NCBI RefSeq assembly: GCF_024124545.1 | Contig: NZ_JAMXSF010000026.1 | Location: 1-48,421 of the forward strand | Source: Pseudoalteromonas sp. XMcav2-N | GTDB lineage: Bacteria; Pseudomonadota; Gammaproteobacteria; Enterobacterales; Alteromonadaceae | Direction: 5' to 3' | DNA: 48,421 nucleotides | Shown: one piece after another, positions 26,075-36,000 of the stretch | Position numbering within the stretch: the first letter of the stretch is position 1 | How the letters are laid out: each line of letters starts with the position of its first letter | The notes under the pieces: model-generated | Databases searched by the model: none | The model's input: the letters and a program-made list of their open reading frames with translations, nothing else | What the model was told of the DNA's origin: nothing | Translations under genes and position numbers: made by a program

Positions 26075-26158
26075 GTAAACGCTTTCGTATACTAATTTAT
26101 CAAAAAAGTATACTATACCGTTTACCCAATAAAAAATTAGGTATACACTTGCGTATAC
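26075..26158. promoter_or_regulatory. Operator cluster: four GTATAC palindromes between TetR and RND genes
   Basis: GTATAC occurs at 26087-26092, 26108-26113, 26141-26146 and 26153-26158. The first two are 21 bp apart (two helical turns) and lie inside a larger inverted repeat GTAAACG (26075) / CGTTTAC (26119). The last two are 12 bp apart. A 6-bp palindrome four times in 72 bp is far above chance. The position between a TetR gene and its presumed target pump fits a TetR-type operator that also represses its own gene. Confidence 0.65.
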
Positions 26159-26476
26159 TTGCAACATTGTCGACTCATCCAAGCACAGTACAACTGACTA
26201 AAAACCCCTTTGGGTAAACAGCAGTCGGTTGCTTTAATGCTGACGCGGTTTGCGCTGTTTTGGTGTAGGCAGCGCGCCGCAAGACAATCTGTTCACTGGT
26301 TTCAGGACCAGATCTACAGTAATTAAATCGGCACACGCAATTACAAAAGCAGTGCTACACTTACTTGATTGGTTTGTGAACACGTCAGCGAATATTTGCA
26401 AAAGTAAACCCAAGAATTAAGAGTCCAATTCGTCTCTTTCAGGAATAAAAAATTTTAATCAGGATTTGGAGTATAC
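26159..26476. other. Long leader before the RND adaptor gene
   Basis: About 320 bases separate the operator cluster from the adaptor ATG. There is a small ACCCCTTTGGGT hairpin at about 26204-26215 but no terminator, RNA gene or open frame I would support. If transcription starts near the operators, the pump mRNA has an unusually long untranslated leader. The adaptor ribosome binding site is the weak TTTGGAG just before 26477. Confidence 0.4.
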
Positions 26477-27652
26477 ATGTATCCAGCCAACAAAAGCAGT
26501 CGTGTAGTACACCTGGCAACAGCGGTATTGTCTGCACTCGTAATTTCCGCCTGCTCCGAGGCGCCACAAGGCCAGGGTGGTCCGTCTATGCCACCCGCAC
26601 AGGTTAGTATCAACAAAGTCACGACCCAAAGTGTACCATTCAATATCGAGCTGCCAGCGACATTGGCTGGCGATAAAGAGGTGGAGATCCGGGCCCGCGT
26701 GTCGGGGCTTATTGAGTCCCGAAACTTTGAAGAAGGCCAATATGTTAAAGCCGGACGTTCTTTGTTTACCATTGAGCTTCGTCCATTGCAGCTGGAGCTT
26801 GAAAAAGCCGAAGCGGAACTCAATGCAGCCAAAGCCAATTTGGCGCAGGCAAAGCGCGAAAGAGACCGGCTTGAGCGCCTGAAAGACGAACGTTCAGTAT
26901 CGAAGCGGGATTTCGATAATGCCGTATCAGCCTACGAAGTGGCCATTGCAAATCTGGATTCAGCCAAAGTAGCGCTCAGTGAAGCACAGCTTGATCTTGA
27001 GTATGCTCAGGTAAAAGCGCCTGTTTCAGGCATCATGGGCCGGGAATTTGTCTCGCAGGGGAGCTATGTCTCTGGCCCGACCGTACTACTGAGTGAATTA
27101 ACCGACACAGGCATGATGCGCGCCCGCTTTGGCTTTTCTGAGCGAGAGCAACTGGCCATGCGTAAGGACGTCGAAAACGGCACGCTCAGCCTGCCCAAAA
27201 ATAACGAGTTCAATGCCACCCTGGTACTACAGGACGGCTCTGTCTATGCGCACTCCGGCAAAGTTGACTTCTCGGATGTGCGAGTCAACCGTTTTACGGG
27301 TACCAGTGAGCTCCAAGCCCGCATCAATAACCCCGACGGTGAACTACGCCCGGGTCAGTTTGTCCGCGTTCGCCTGTCAGGCGCGGTACGCAATAACGCT
27401 ATCGTATTGCCACAGCGTGCGGTATTGGATAACGGCACAGGTAAGTTTGTCTATATTGCAACAGAGAACGAACAAGGTATGACGGTAGCTTTGCCCGCCC
27501 CTGTCGAGGTGGGTGAATGGGTAAATTTAGATGGTAAAAATATGTGGGTGATACGACAAGGCCTGACACCCGGCCAGCCCGTGATCGTTGAAGGCATGGC
27601 AAGGATCTTCTTCCCGGGAATGCCTGTCTCCGTGAGCGGTGAAGGAGAATAA
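26477..27652 (+). CDS. RND efflux periplasmic adaptor lipoprotein (AcrA/MexA type)
   Basis: The 391-residue product has a lipoprotein signal with lipobox ISAC and Cys26. Next come the lipoyl half (RVSGLIESRNFEEGQYVKAG), an alpha-hairpin coiled coil at about 105-175, the second lipoyl half (YAQVKAPVSGIMGREFVSQG), and beta-barrel and membrane-proximal domains (LRPGQFVRVRLSG). It links the inner-membrane RND pump to an outer-membrane channel. It is the first gene of the pump operon, with the RND gene starting 4 bp after its stop. Confidence 0.94.
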   Translation: MYPANKSSRVVHLATAVLSALVISACSEAPQGQGGPSMPPAQVSINKVTTQSVPFNIELPATLAGDKEVEIRARVSGLIESRNFEEGQYVKAGRSLFTIELRPLQLELEKAEAELNAAKANLAQAKRERDRLERLKDERSVSKRDFDNAVSAYEVAIANLDSAKVALSEAQLDLEYAQVKAPVSGIMGREFVSQGSYVSGPTVLLSELTDTGMMRARFGFSEREQLAMRKDVENGTLSLPKNNEFNATLVLQDGSVYAHSGKVDFSDVRVNRFTGTSELQARINNPDGELRPGQFVRVRLSGAVRNNAIVLPQRAVLDNGTGKFVYIATENEQGMTVALPAPVEVGEWVNLDGKNMWVIRQGLTPGQPVIVEGMARIFFPGMPVSVSGEGE

Positions 27653-27656
27653 TTGT

Positions 27657-30600
27657 ATGTTCTCTAAGTACTTTATCGATCGCCCGATATTTGCATTTGT
27701 GATCTCCATCGTCATTGTGCTGGCAGGTCTGGCAGCAATGCGCACCCTGCCCATTGCACAGTATCCTGAAATAGCCCCTCCTCAGGTTCAGGTAACCGCC
27801 TTTTACCCGGGCGCGTCTGCCGATGTATTGGAGCAAACGGTTGCAGCCCCGATAGAAAATGCCATCACAGGGGTTGAAGGCATGATGTATATGGAGTCAA
27901 CCAGTACCAGCTCCGGTACAACCACTATCACTGTCACTTTCGAGATAGGCACCGATATTGATCAGGCCGCGGTCGACGTCAACAATCGGGTCAAACAGGT
28001 TGAAGCGCGTTTGCCTGAAGAGACACGCCGCCAGGGCGTTGTGGTTGCTAAGGGTTCATCCAGCTTCTTACAGGTTCATGCGTTTTATTCACCTGACGGT
28101 ACGCGTTCCAGTCTATGGACGTCCAACTACGTGACTATGAATATTCTTGACCGCATTAAGCGTATTCCCGGTACTACCAGTGTACAAATTTTCGGTGCCA
28201 AAGATTACGCCATGCGTGTGTGGATCCGCCCTGATTTAATGAGTCAGCTGGGTGTAACTGTCGAGGAGATCACAGCAGCTATCCGTGAGCAAAACTCACA
28301 GTATGCAGCGGGAACTATAGGTGCCACGCCAACCAGCAGCCAGCCGCAGGAACTGGTGTACAGTGTGACAGCCAAAGGTCGTTTGTCTACACCTGAAGAA
28401 TTTGAGGCGATTATCATCCGCGCGAACCCGGATGGCTCGACCCTGCGCCTTAAAGATGTTGCGCGTGTCGAGCTGGGCTCAAAAGATTACAACTTTGCCG
28501 GTACTTTTAACGGTAAAGAAGCGGTATTACTGGGTGTTTTCCTGCAACCAGGTGCCAATGCACTGGATGTAGCGAACGAAGTAGAATCAGTGATTGCTGA
28601 GCTACGTCAGCAATTTCCGGTTGGACTGGACCACGGTATCCCATACGATACAACTCGCTTTGTTGAGGTTTCTATTCGTGAGGTACTGATCACCCTGGTT
28701 GAAGCCATGGTACTGGTATTTTTAGTGGTATACCTGTTCTTACAAAACTGGCGTGCGACTTTAATTCCGACTTTGGCAGTCCCGGTTTCTTTGCTGGGTA
28801 CTTTTGCCGGCCTGTACATGCTTGGTTACTCCATCAATACCCTGACACTCTTTGGTATGGTGCTGTCTATTGGTATCGTGGTCGATGATGCCATCGTCGT
28901 TTTAGAGAACGTTGAACGGATCATGCACGAGCAACACCTGAATGCCCGTGAAGCAGCGATTAAAGCAATGCAGGAAGTAAGCGGCCCGGTGGTCGCAATT
29001 GTATTGGTATTGTGCTCGGTGTTCGTACCCATCGCATTCCTGGGTGGATTAACCGGTGAGTTATTCCGACAATTCGCCATCACCATCTCGATTTCGGTGA
29101 GCCTGTCGGGTGTAGTCGCACTGACCATGACACCAGCGCTGTGCGTAATGATCCTCAAGCATGAGCACAAGCAGACTGCAGGGTTTTTCTTGCGGTTCAA
29201 TAACTGGTTCCAGCGCGTCACCGGCCGTTATGTTGGCTCCGTGAGCTTTATGATCCGCCGCGGCCTGCTTGGCCTGGTGCTTATGGCTTCCATGGTTGGC
29301 GCAACCGTGTTTATCTGGCAAAAAACACCGGGATCTTTGGTTCCGGATGAAGATCAGGGCTTTTACATTGCCGCAGTGTTCCTGCCAGATGGCTCTTCAC
29401 TGGAGCGTACCGCTGCTGTAGTGGAAGAAGTAGTTGCAGCGGCGCAGTCTAACCCGGCTAATGAAAACGTGGTGGCCTTTACCGGCTTTGACTTTATCGG
29501 TGGCGGTTACAAAAACAGTGCAGCGACCCTGTTCATTACTCAGAAACACTGGGATGAGCGCGAAATTGACACTAAATCTCTGGTTGGTGAGCTGTTTATG
29601 AAGACCGCCGGGATCAACGAAGCGCTGGTACTGGCCTTCAACCCCCCTGCCATCTTTGGCCTGGGTACCACCGGTGGTTTCGAGGTATACCTGCAAAATA
29701 AGGCAGGCACCGATCCTGAGCGACTCAAACAAGGCATGCAGATGCTGATGGGCGAAGCGCAAAAGAGCCCGATCCTGGCCGGTATTCAGACGCTTTGGCG
29801 ACCAGATGCGCCGCAGCTCAAAGTCCATATGGACAGAGAGCAGGCGCGTGCCATGGGCGTGAACATCAACTCGGCGTTCAACGCACTTGCCGCTAACCTG
29901 GGTAATTACTACGTCAATGACTTCAATAAGTTTGGTCGTGCCTGGCAGGTGCTGTTGTCAGCCGAAGCTGAGTTCCGTATGTCACCTGAAGACGTTGGCC
30001 GCATTTATGTGAAAAACAACCGGGGTGAGATGGTCCCTATTTCGGCGTTCACTGACATTGAGTACAGCCGGGGTCCGGAAACCCTGCAAAGGTACAATAA
30101 CTTGTCAGCCGTTAAGCTGATGGGTAATGCCGCGCCCGGTTACAGCTCCGGCCAGGCCATTGCTGAGTTTGAGCGTATCGCTAAGCAAGTTTTGCCACCG
30201 GATATGACTTTTGAGTGGACAGCATCCGCGTATCAGGAAAAGCGCAGCTCAGGCACAACCGGTCTCGCACTGGGGCTGGCCGTTGTAATGGTCTTTTTGA
30301 TCCTGGCAGCGCTGTATGAACGTTGGTCACTGCCTATTTCGGTATTGCTGGCACTGCCCTTTGGTACTTTTGGTGCGCTTATCTCAATCTGGGTTGCAGG
30401 TCTAACCAACGACGTTTACTTCCAGATTGGTCTGGTCACTTTGCTTGGCCTGGCCAGTAAAAATGCCATTCTGATCGTTGAGTACGCGCTGATGAAGACA
30501 CAACAAGGCTGGAGCCCGGCTGCGGCCGCACTGGAAGCCGCAAGGTTGAGATTCCGCCCCATTATTATGACTTCACTGGCCTTTATCCTGGGCGTAGTGC

Positions 30601-30830
30601 CGCTGGTACTGAGCTCAGGTGCTGGTGCGGGTGCACGTCATAGTGTCGGCACCGGGGTGATGGGTGGTATGCTCGCAGCCACTTTCCTGGCCGTATTCTT
30701 CCTGCCCTTATTCTTCTACTGGTTAACCGCAAGACGTGTGGCTGAAAAACGCTCCAAACACGAGCTTTGCGAAGAAATTGCGCAGCAACATAAAACTGAG
30801 CACGTAGATACTAAAGAAGATTTGGCATAA
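27657..30830 (+). CDS. RND multidrug efflux pump, HAE1 (AcrB/MexB) family
   Basis: From the ATG at 27657 (AAGGAG upstream; six open codons precede it) the product is 1057 residues, a normal AcrB size. The N-terminus MFSKYFIDRPIFAFVISIVI is the first helix. The proton-relay Asp pair is in TM4 (GIVVDDAIVVLENVERIM) and the Lys in TM10 (GLASKNAILIVEYA). Both porter domains are present. The pump expels hydrophobic drugs, detergents or bile-like compounds using the proton gradient. No TolC-like gene is next to it. Expression is probably set by the divergent TetR protein. Confidence 0.95.
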   Translation: MFSKYFIDRPIFAFVISIVIVLAGLAAMRTLPIAQYPEIAPPQVQVTAFYPGASADVLEQTVAAPIENAITGVEGMMYMESTSTSSGTTTITVTFEIGTDIDQAAVDVNNRVKQVEARLPEETRRQGVVVAKGSSSFLQVHAFYSPDGTRSSLWTSNYVTMNILDRIKRIPGTTSVQIFGAKDYAMRVWIRPDLMSQLGVTVEEITAAIREQNSQYAAGTIGATPTSSQPQELVYSVTAKGRLSTPEEFEAIIIRANPDGSTLRLKDVARVELGSKDYNFAGTFNGKEAVLLGVFLQPGANALDVANEVESVIAELRQQFPVGLDHGIPYDTTRFVEVSIREVLITLVEAMVLVFLVVYLFLQNWRATLIPTLAVPVSLLGTFAGLYMLGYSINTLTLFGMVLSIGIVVDDAIVVLENVERIMHEQHLNAREAAIKAMQEVSGPVVAIVLVLCSVFVPIAFLGGLTGELFRQFAITISISVSLSGVVALTMTPALCVMILKHEHKQTAGFFLRFNNWFQRVTGRYVGSVSFMIRRGLLGLVLMASMVGATVFIWQKTPGSLVPDEDQGFYIAAVFLPDGSSLERTAAVVEEVVAAAQSNPANENVVAFTGFDFIGGGYKNSAATLFITQKHWDEREIDTKSLVGELFMKTAGINEALVLAFNPPAIFGLGTTGGFEVYLQNKAGTDPERLKQGMQMLMGEAQKSPILAGIQTLWRPDAPQLKVHMDREQARAMGVNINSAFNALAANLGNYYVNDFNKFGRAWQVLLSAEAEFRMSPEDVGRIYVKNNRGEMVPISAFTDIEYSRGPETLQRYNNLSAVKLMGNAAPGYSSGQAIAEFERIAKQVLPPDMTFEWTASAYQEKRSSGTTGLALGLAVVMVFLILAALYERWSLPISVLLALPFGTFGALISIWVAGLTNDVYFQIGLVTLLGLASKNAILIVEYALMKTQQGWSPAAAALEAARLRFRPIIMTSLAFILGVVPLVLSSGAGAGARHSVGTGVMGGMLAATFLAVFFLPLFFYWLTARRVAEKRSKHELCEEIAQQHKTEHVDTKEDLA

Positions 30831-30846
30831 GCTGCCACAAAGCATA

Positions 30847-30883
30847 AAAGCGCCGGTGACTCAAAGAGCACCGGCGCTTTTTG
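30847..30883 (+). terminator. Terminator after the RND operon
   Basis: The 12-bp GC-rich stem AAAGCGCCGGTG/CACCGGCGCTTT with a 10-base loop is followed by TTTTTG. It starts 17 bases after the RND stop codon. Confidence 0.92.
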
Positions 30884-31125
30884 TTACGCAACGCGATATT
30901 CTCTTCTGCACGTTAGATCATTTTTGGTGATTGTTTCTTTTGTTAGATGTTAATTCCAAACCCTTAGTCTTTAGCCTTTAGTCTAATTTCATGTCATTTC
31001 GTCGGCTCTGGCTTGCAATGGGGTAAACTTTACTATTTCTTTGGGTTATAGCTTATTACGGTTTAAGCACCTTTAGTGATTTCATGGGTGTGCCCGCAGG
31101 CAATGACAACAACAAGGAAAAGATC

Positions 31126-32829
31126 ATGACAACATCAGCAATCAAGCCAACCCTCAGCTATCATCGTGGCGCCTCTGACACACCTTTACTTGAGCAAACC
31201 ATTGGCGGCTATCTGGAGCGCATTGTCGAGCAGTTTGGGGACCGTGAAGCGATTGTTGTGTGCCACCAGCAACAGCGTCTTAACTATCGTGAGTACCAGG
31301 CTCGTATTGACGAGCTGGCTGCTGCGCTATTGCATTGTGGGATCCAGCCAGGCGACAGAGTTGGGCTCTGGTCACCCAATAATCTTGAATGGTCGCTGGT
31401 GCAATTTGCCACCGCGCGGATTGGTGCCATTATGGTGTGCCTGAACCCCGCTTACCGCCCTGCCGAGCTAGAATTTGCGCTCAATAATGCCGGCTGCAAA
31501 ATGCTCATCATGGCCTCCCAATTCAAACATAGTAACTATGTCGATATGCTCAAAGAACTTGCCCCGGGCCTGGAAGACTGCTCTTTTGGTGATCTTTACG
31601 CTCCCAGACTACCAGATCTGACCCATGTTGTGGTTATTCCACAACCTGGAGAATCGGCCCCGCCAGGGCTGTTTGATTTCAAGCGGTTGCTTACACTCGC
31701 CTCAGAACAAGATTATGACACCCTGCGCACTATCGGGCCCAGATTAAACCCCGACGACGCCATCAATATCCAGTTTACGTCGGGGACAACCGGCAACCCC
31801 AAAGGCGCAACATTAACTCACCGAAACATTCTCAACAATGCCAACCTGGTCGCGCAGACTATGCAACTGACAGAGCATGATAAACTCTGTATCCCGGTGC
31901 CCCTATATCATTGCTTTGGCATGGTGCTGGGTAACCTGGTATGTCTCAGCCAGGGGGCCTGTGCAGTTTTCCCCAATGATGCTTTTGATCCGCTTCTGAC
32001 ACTACAAACCGTTGAGGCAGAGCAATGTACTGCGCTGCATGGCGTACCTACCATGTTTATCGCACAGCTGGAACATGAGCAGTTTAATCAGTTTGACCTG
32101 AGCTCACTCAGAACCGGAGTTATGGCCGGTGCCACCTGTCCGGAAAAGGTCATGCTAGATGTTCAGGCCAAAATGCACATGACCGACATCTTAATTGGCT
32201 ACGGCCAGACTGAATGCAGCCCTATTAACCATATTACTGACGTGTCGGCTCCTTTGATAAAACGGGTCACAACAGTCGGTCGGGCTATTGCCCATACAGA
32301 GGTGAAAATCGTTGATGAAAGTGGCGAACTTACCCCCAAAGGAGTACCAGGCGAGGTCTGTGCTCGCGGATACAGTGTCATGCTGGGCTATTGGCAGGAT
32401 AACGCAAAAACTCAGGCAACCATAGACGCTGACGGCTGGTTACACTCGGGCGATTTGGGCGTGATGGATGACGAAGGTTATGTTGCCATCGTCGGGCGCA
32501 TCAAAGACATGATCATCCGTGGTGGCGAAAACATCTACCCAAGAGAGATAGAGGAAGTATTGTATCATCATCCCGACATTCAGGATGCCGCAGTATTTGG
32601 GATCCACGATGAAAAATACGGTGAGGAAGTGTGTGCCTGGCTACAACTCAAACCCGGGCATTACATAGATGAAGAAACAGTACGGGATTATCTAAAAGAC
32701 AAACTCTCCTACTTTAAAGTCCCCAAACACATACGTATTGTCGATACTTACCCTATGACAGTCACCGGGAAACTACAAAAATTTAAAATGCGCGAAGCGA
32801 TGGAACACTCTCTCAACGAGCCGGTATAA
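31126..32829 (+). CDS. Acyl-CoA synthetase (AMP-binding, ACSF2/FadD-like)
   Basis: From the ATG at 31126 (AAGGAA upstream) the product is 567 residues; an in-frame ATG 14 codons earlier lacks a good ribosome binding site. All core motifs of adenylating enzymes are present: P-loop FTSGTTGNPKGATLTH, YGQTECSPIN, the GDLGVMDDEGYVAIVGRIKD hinge and catalytic Lys in TVTGKLQKFKMRE. It activates a carboxylic acid to its CoA thioester with ATP. Similarity to medium-chain fatty-acid or ACSF2 ligases is my impression; the chain length is not determined. It is a single-gene unit with a hairpin after it. Confidence 0.9.
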   Translation: MTTSAIKPTLSYHRGASDTPLLEQTIGGYLERIVEQFGDREAIVVCHQQQRLNYREYQARIDELAAALLHCGIQPGDRVGLWSPNNLEWSLVQFATARIGAIMVCLNPAYRPAELEFALNNAGCKMLIMASQFKHSNYVDMLKELAPGLEDCSFGDLYAPRLPDLTHVVVIPQPGESAPPGLFDFKRLLTLASEQDYDTLRTIGPRLNPDDAINIQFTSGTTGNPKGATLTHRNILNNANLVAQTMQLTEHDKLCIPVPLYHCFGMVLGNLVCLSQGACAVFPNDAFDPLLTLQTVEAEQCTALHGVPTMFIAQLEHEQFNQFDLSSLRTGVMAGATCPEKVMLDVQAKMHMTDILIGYGQTECSPINHITDVSAPLIKRVTTVGRAIAHTEVKIVDESGELTPKGVPGEVCARGYSVMLGYWQDNAKTQATIDADGWLHSGDLGVMDDEGYVAIVGRIKDMIIRGGENIYPREIEEVLYHHPDIQDAAVFGIHDEKYGEEVCAWLQLKPGHYIDEETVRDYLKDKLSYFKVPKHIRIVDTYPMTVTGKLQKFKMREAMEHSLNEPV

Positions 32830-32831
32830 GC

Positions 32832-32853
32832 AAGGGCGACAAGTCGCCCTTTA
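32832..32853 (+). terminator. Terminator after the acyl-CoA synthetase gene
   Basis: The inverted repeat AAGGGCG/CGCCCTT with loop ACAAGT is followed by a short T run. It begins 3 bases after the stop codon. Confidence 0.7.
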
Positions 32854-33062
32854 CCAACGAGCAATACACGCCTGATAACTGCAGCTCAGCCATTTGCAGG
32901 CATCTTATTGGTTAAAGTAAAAGGATTTTTGAATAAAAAAGACTTACTCACACAATAAAATTTTAACTGCATAAACAGCTAAATACATAGAAATCGTTCA
33001 CAAATTCAACTAGCCTATTAACAAGAGCTCCACTTTTAAAGTATTTTTCATGGTTGCCAATC

Positions 33063-36000
33063 ATGCATTTGGGTAGACAGTCAATTGTAATACACACACT
33101 CCTGGTCTTGATGGCTGTCATACCTGTGCTTTGCTTTGGCAATATTCCCTTACTTGCCAATCAATACTCATTGAAAAAACTGACCGCTGAAGACGGGTTT
33201 GTCTCGTCAGAAATTTATTCCATAATTCAAGACCAACAAGGGCTACTCTGGTTTGGTACGGCCGAAAACGGGGTTATGCGCTACGATGGTCGCAAAGTCA
33301 CCCTGTTTGAGTTTGATGGCAAGAATGCTGGTGGCCTGTCTCATAATGACGCCGGAAACCTGATGCTGGACCGGAATGGAAACATCTGGATTGGGACCTG
33401 GGGTGGTGGCGCGAATCGATATGATCCCAAAACAGGAAAGTTTGAAAATTTCCTTCACGACCCCAAGCAAGCCGATTCAATTTCCGCAAACAGGATCCAG
33501 TCTTTATATCACGATCTGGACGGTACTATCTGGCTGGGGTCTTATGATAGCGGTCTTAACCGATACTTAGGGCAAGGTCAGTTTGAACACATCAGGAAAA
33601 CTTCTGAGTCGGCAACAGGTCTTTCCCATAACCGGATCTGGGACATAGAAAATGACGGCAAGGACCGCATCTGGATTGCTACCAGCTATGGGCTAAATTT
33701 ATACGATAAAACCACCAAAAGTTTCCATTACTTTTTTCCCGACTCAGCCAATCTCACCCCAACCGGCACAAATGAAATCCGCCATATTTTAAAAGCGTCT
33801 GACAACCAGCTTTATGTAGGCACACAGCAAGGTCCATTCACATTTGACCCAGAAAGTGCTGATTTTACGGAAATCGGACCACAAGATGGCAGTCATCTTG
33901 GCCAGGTAAATTCTATGATTGAAGATCAGGAGGGTTACATCTGGTTTGTTACCAGTAAAGGGGTATTCAGAAAAACCCCTTCAACTGATGAGTTAGTGCA
34001 ACTAGACCTTGAGCATAGTCATGGCATGAGAATTATCTTTGAAGACAGTGCCAGAACGCTCTGGATAACTAACGAGGTGCATGGCATTTTCAAACTGGTA
34101 CCTCATCGCAAATTTAAGTCAATTAACAGCTCAAAACTACAGGCACCCAATGGCATTACCTCAGACAGTAATGGTGATCTGCTCATAGTAAACTCAAGGT
34201 CACACCTGTTAAAATGGGACGTGTCTTCGCAAACCTTGCGCACCCTGTCTGGCCCAATTTTTAACGAGTCCAATGGGTTTGATGAAAACAGGCTGTTAGA
34301 GCGTCCGGTTTTGCATCTCGACACACAGGGTAATTTGTGGATTGCACAAGATGAAGGGCTGGCGAAATTTGATTTAGACTCGCATGAAGCTGAGCTCATT
34401 CGGTACCCCAAGGATGACCCTAACCACCGAGAATTTAGAGAAATCAGAGCACTCGCTGTCGATAAGCAAGGCGATCTGTGGATAGGCACATACAAAAATG
34501 GCGCCTATATTTACAGCCCCGATACAAGCACCTTCAGACACCTTGGTCCCTCCTACGGCTTATCTCATCCGGAAGTACTGACAATCTATAAAGATAATTC
34601 ACATAATATGTGGGTCGGCACCGGCAATGGCGTTAATCTGTGGCTGGAAAAAGAACAAATTTTTCAGCCCTTTACAAACAATATTTACCGGGAAGACAGC
34701 CTGCTGGGGAGTATCGTTCAGGATATTCATCAAACTCAGGACGGGCAGATCTGGATTGCCACCCAGCAGGGACTTAACCTCTATCAGGCTCAGACCAATA
34801 ACTTTGCGCATTTTAGTATGCAAAATGGCCTGCCCAGCAACCTGATCCGTGCGATTTCGGATGACATGCGGGGGAATTTATGGCTCACCACCAACAGAGG
34901 CATCACCAAGTTTTCTCCAGCAGATGGTAAAGTCACTAATTTTGACAGCCACAATGGACTGCTCGGGCTAAACTATTATCCGGATAGCCTGGTAAAAGGT
35001 AGGCACGATCTCTTATTTACCAGCAGTCAGCGTGGCATTGAATATTTCAGTACACGCCCTTTGCAGGCTAACCAAAAAGATCCTGCGCTGATCCTGACCG
35101 GTTTTAACAAAATGGGGCAGCCCGTTAAGCTGGATAAACCCTATTCCTATGTGACTGATATTTATCTTACATACCTCGATGACATTTTTTCTCTGGAATT
35201 TTCAGTCCTGGACTTTGTTTCACCTAATAAGAATTTGTATGCCTATAAGCTTGAAGGTTACGATGACAACTGGATAGAAATAGGCAACCGTAATAGCGCA
35301 ACTTTCACTAACTTAGATGGCGGGCATTATACCTTTCAGATAAAAGCAACCAACAGCCGTGGTGAATGGGGCTCAAGCATTCTGTCTGTTAACCTGCACG
35401 TGTCCCCGCCTCCGTGGAAAACTTGGTGGGCTTACACTTTGTATGCATTGGCGTGCGCACTGGTTATCTTTAGCGTGATCTACTTACGTACCAGATTTCA
35501 AAAAGCTGAGATAGACCGCCAGAAGCTGTTTGTGATCCAGCTTGAGGAGCAGGTCTCTGAGAAAACCGCCTCATTAAAGTCGCAAGCCACGGAGCTTGAG
35601 GCAGCACTGAAAAAAGCGGAAGAAGCCACCCGGCTTAAATCTGAGTTTTTGGCCAACATGAGTCACGAGATCAGAACCCCCATGAATGGCGTACTGGGTA
35701 TGTTGGAGCTACTTAAACACAGCGAGTTAACACCCGAGCAGGAACATTCTGTGGGAATTGCCAGCAACAGTGCGCACTCCTTACTCAGCCTCATTAACGA
35801 CATTCTGGATTTTTCAAAAATTGAGGCCGATAAACTGGAGCTGGAATTCATTGACTTTGATGTCAGGCAGCTGTTTGAACAGCTTGCAGAATCCATGGCT
35901 CTTGCAGCACAAACAAAGGGGATCGGCCTTGTTTTGGATCTGACGGGCATTGACGTAAACACTATTAATTCCGACCCTGGCAGGATCAGGCAAATTGCAG

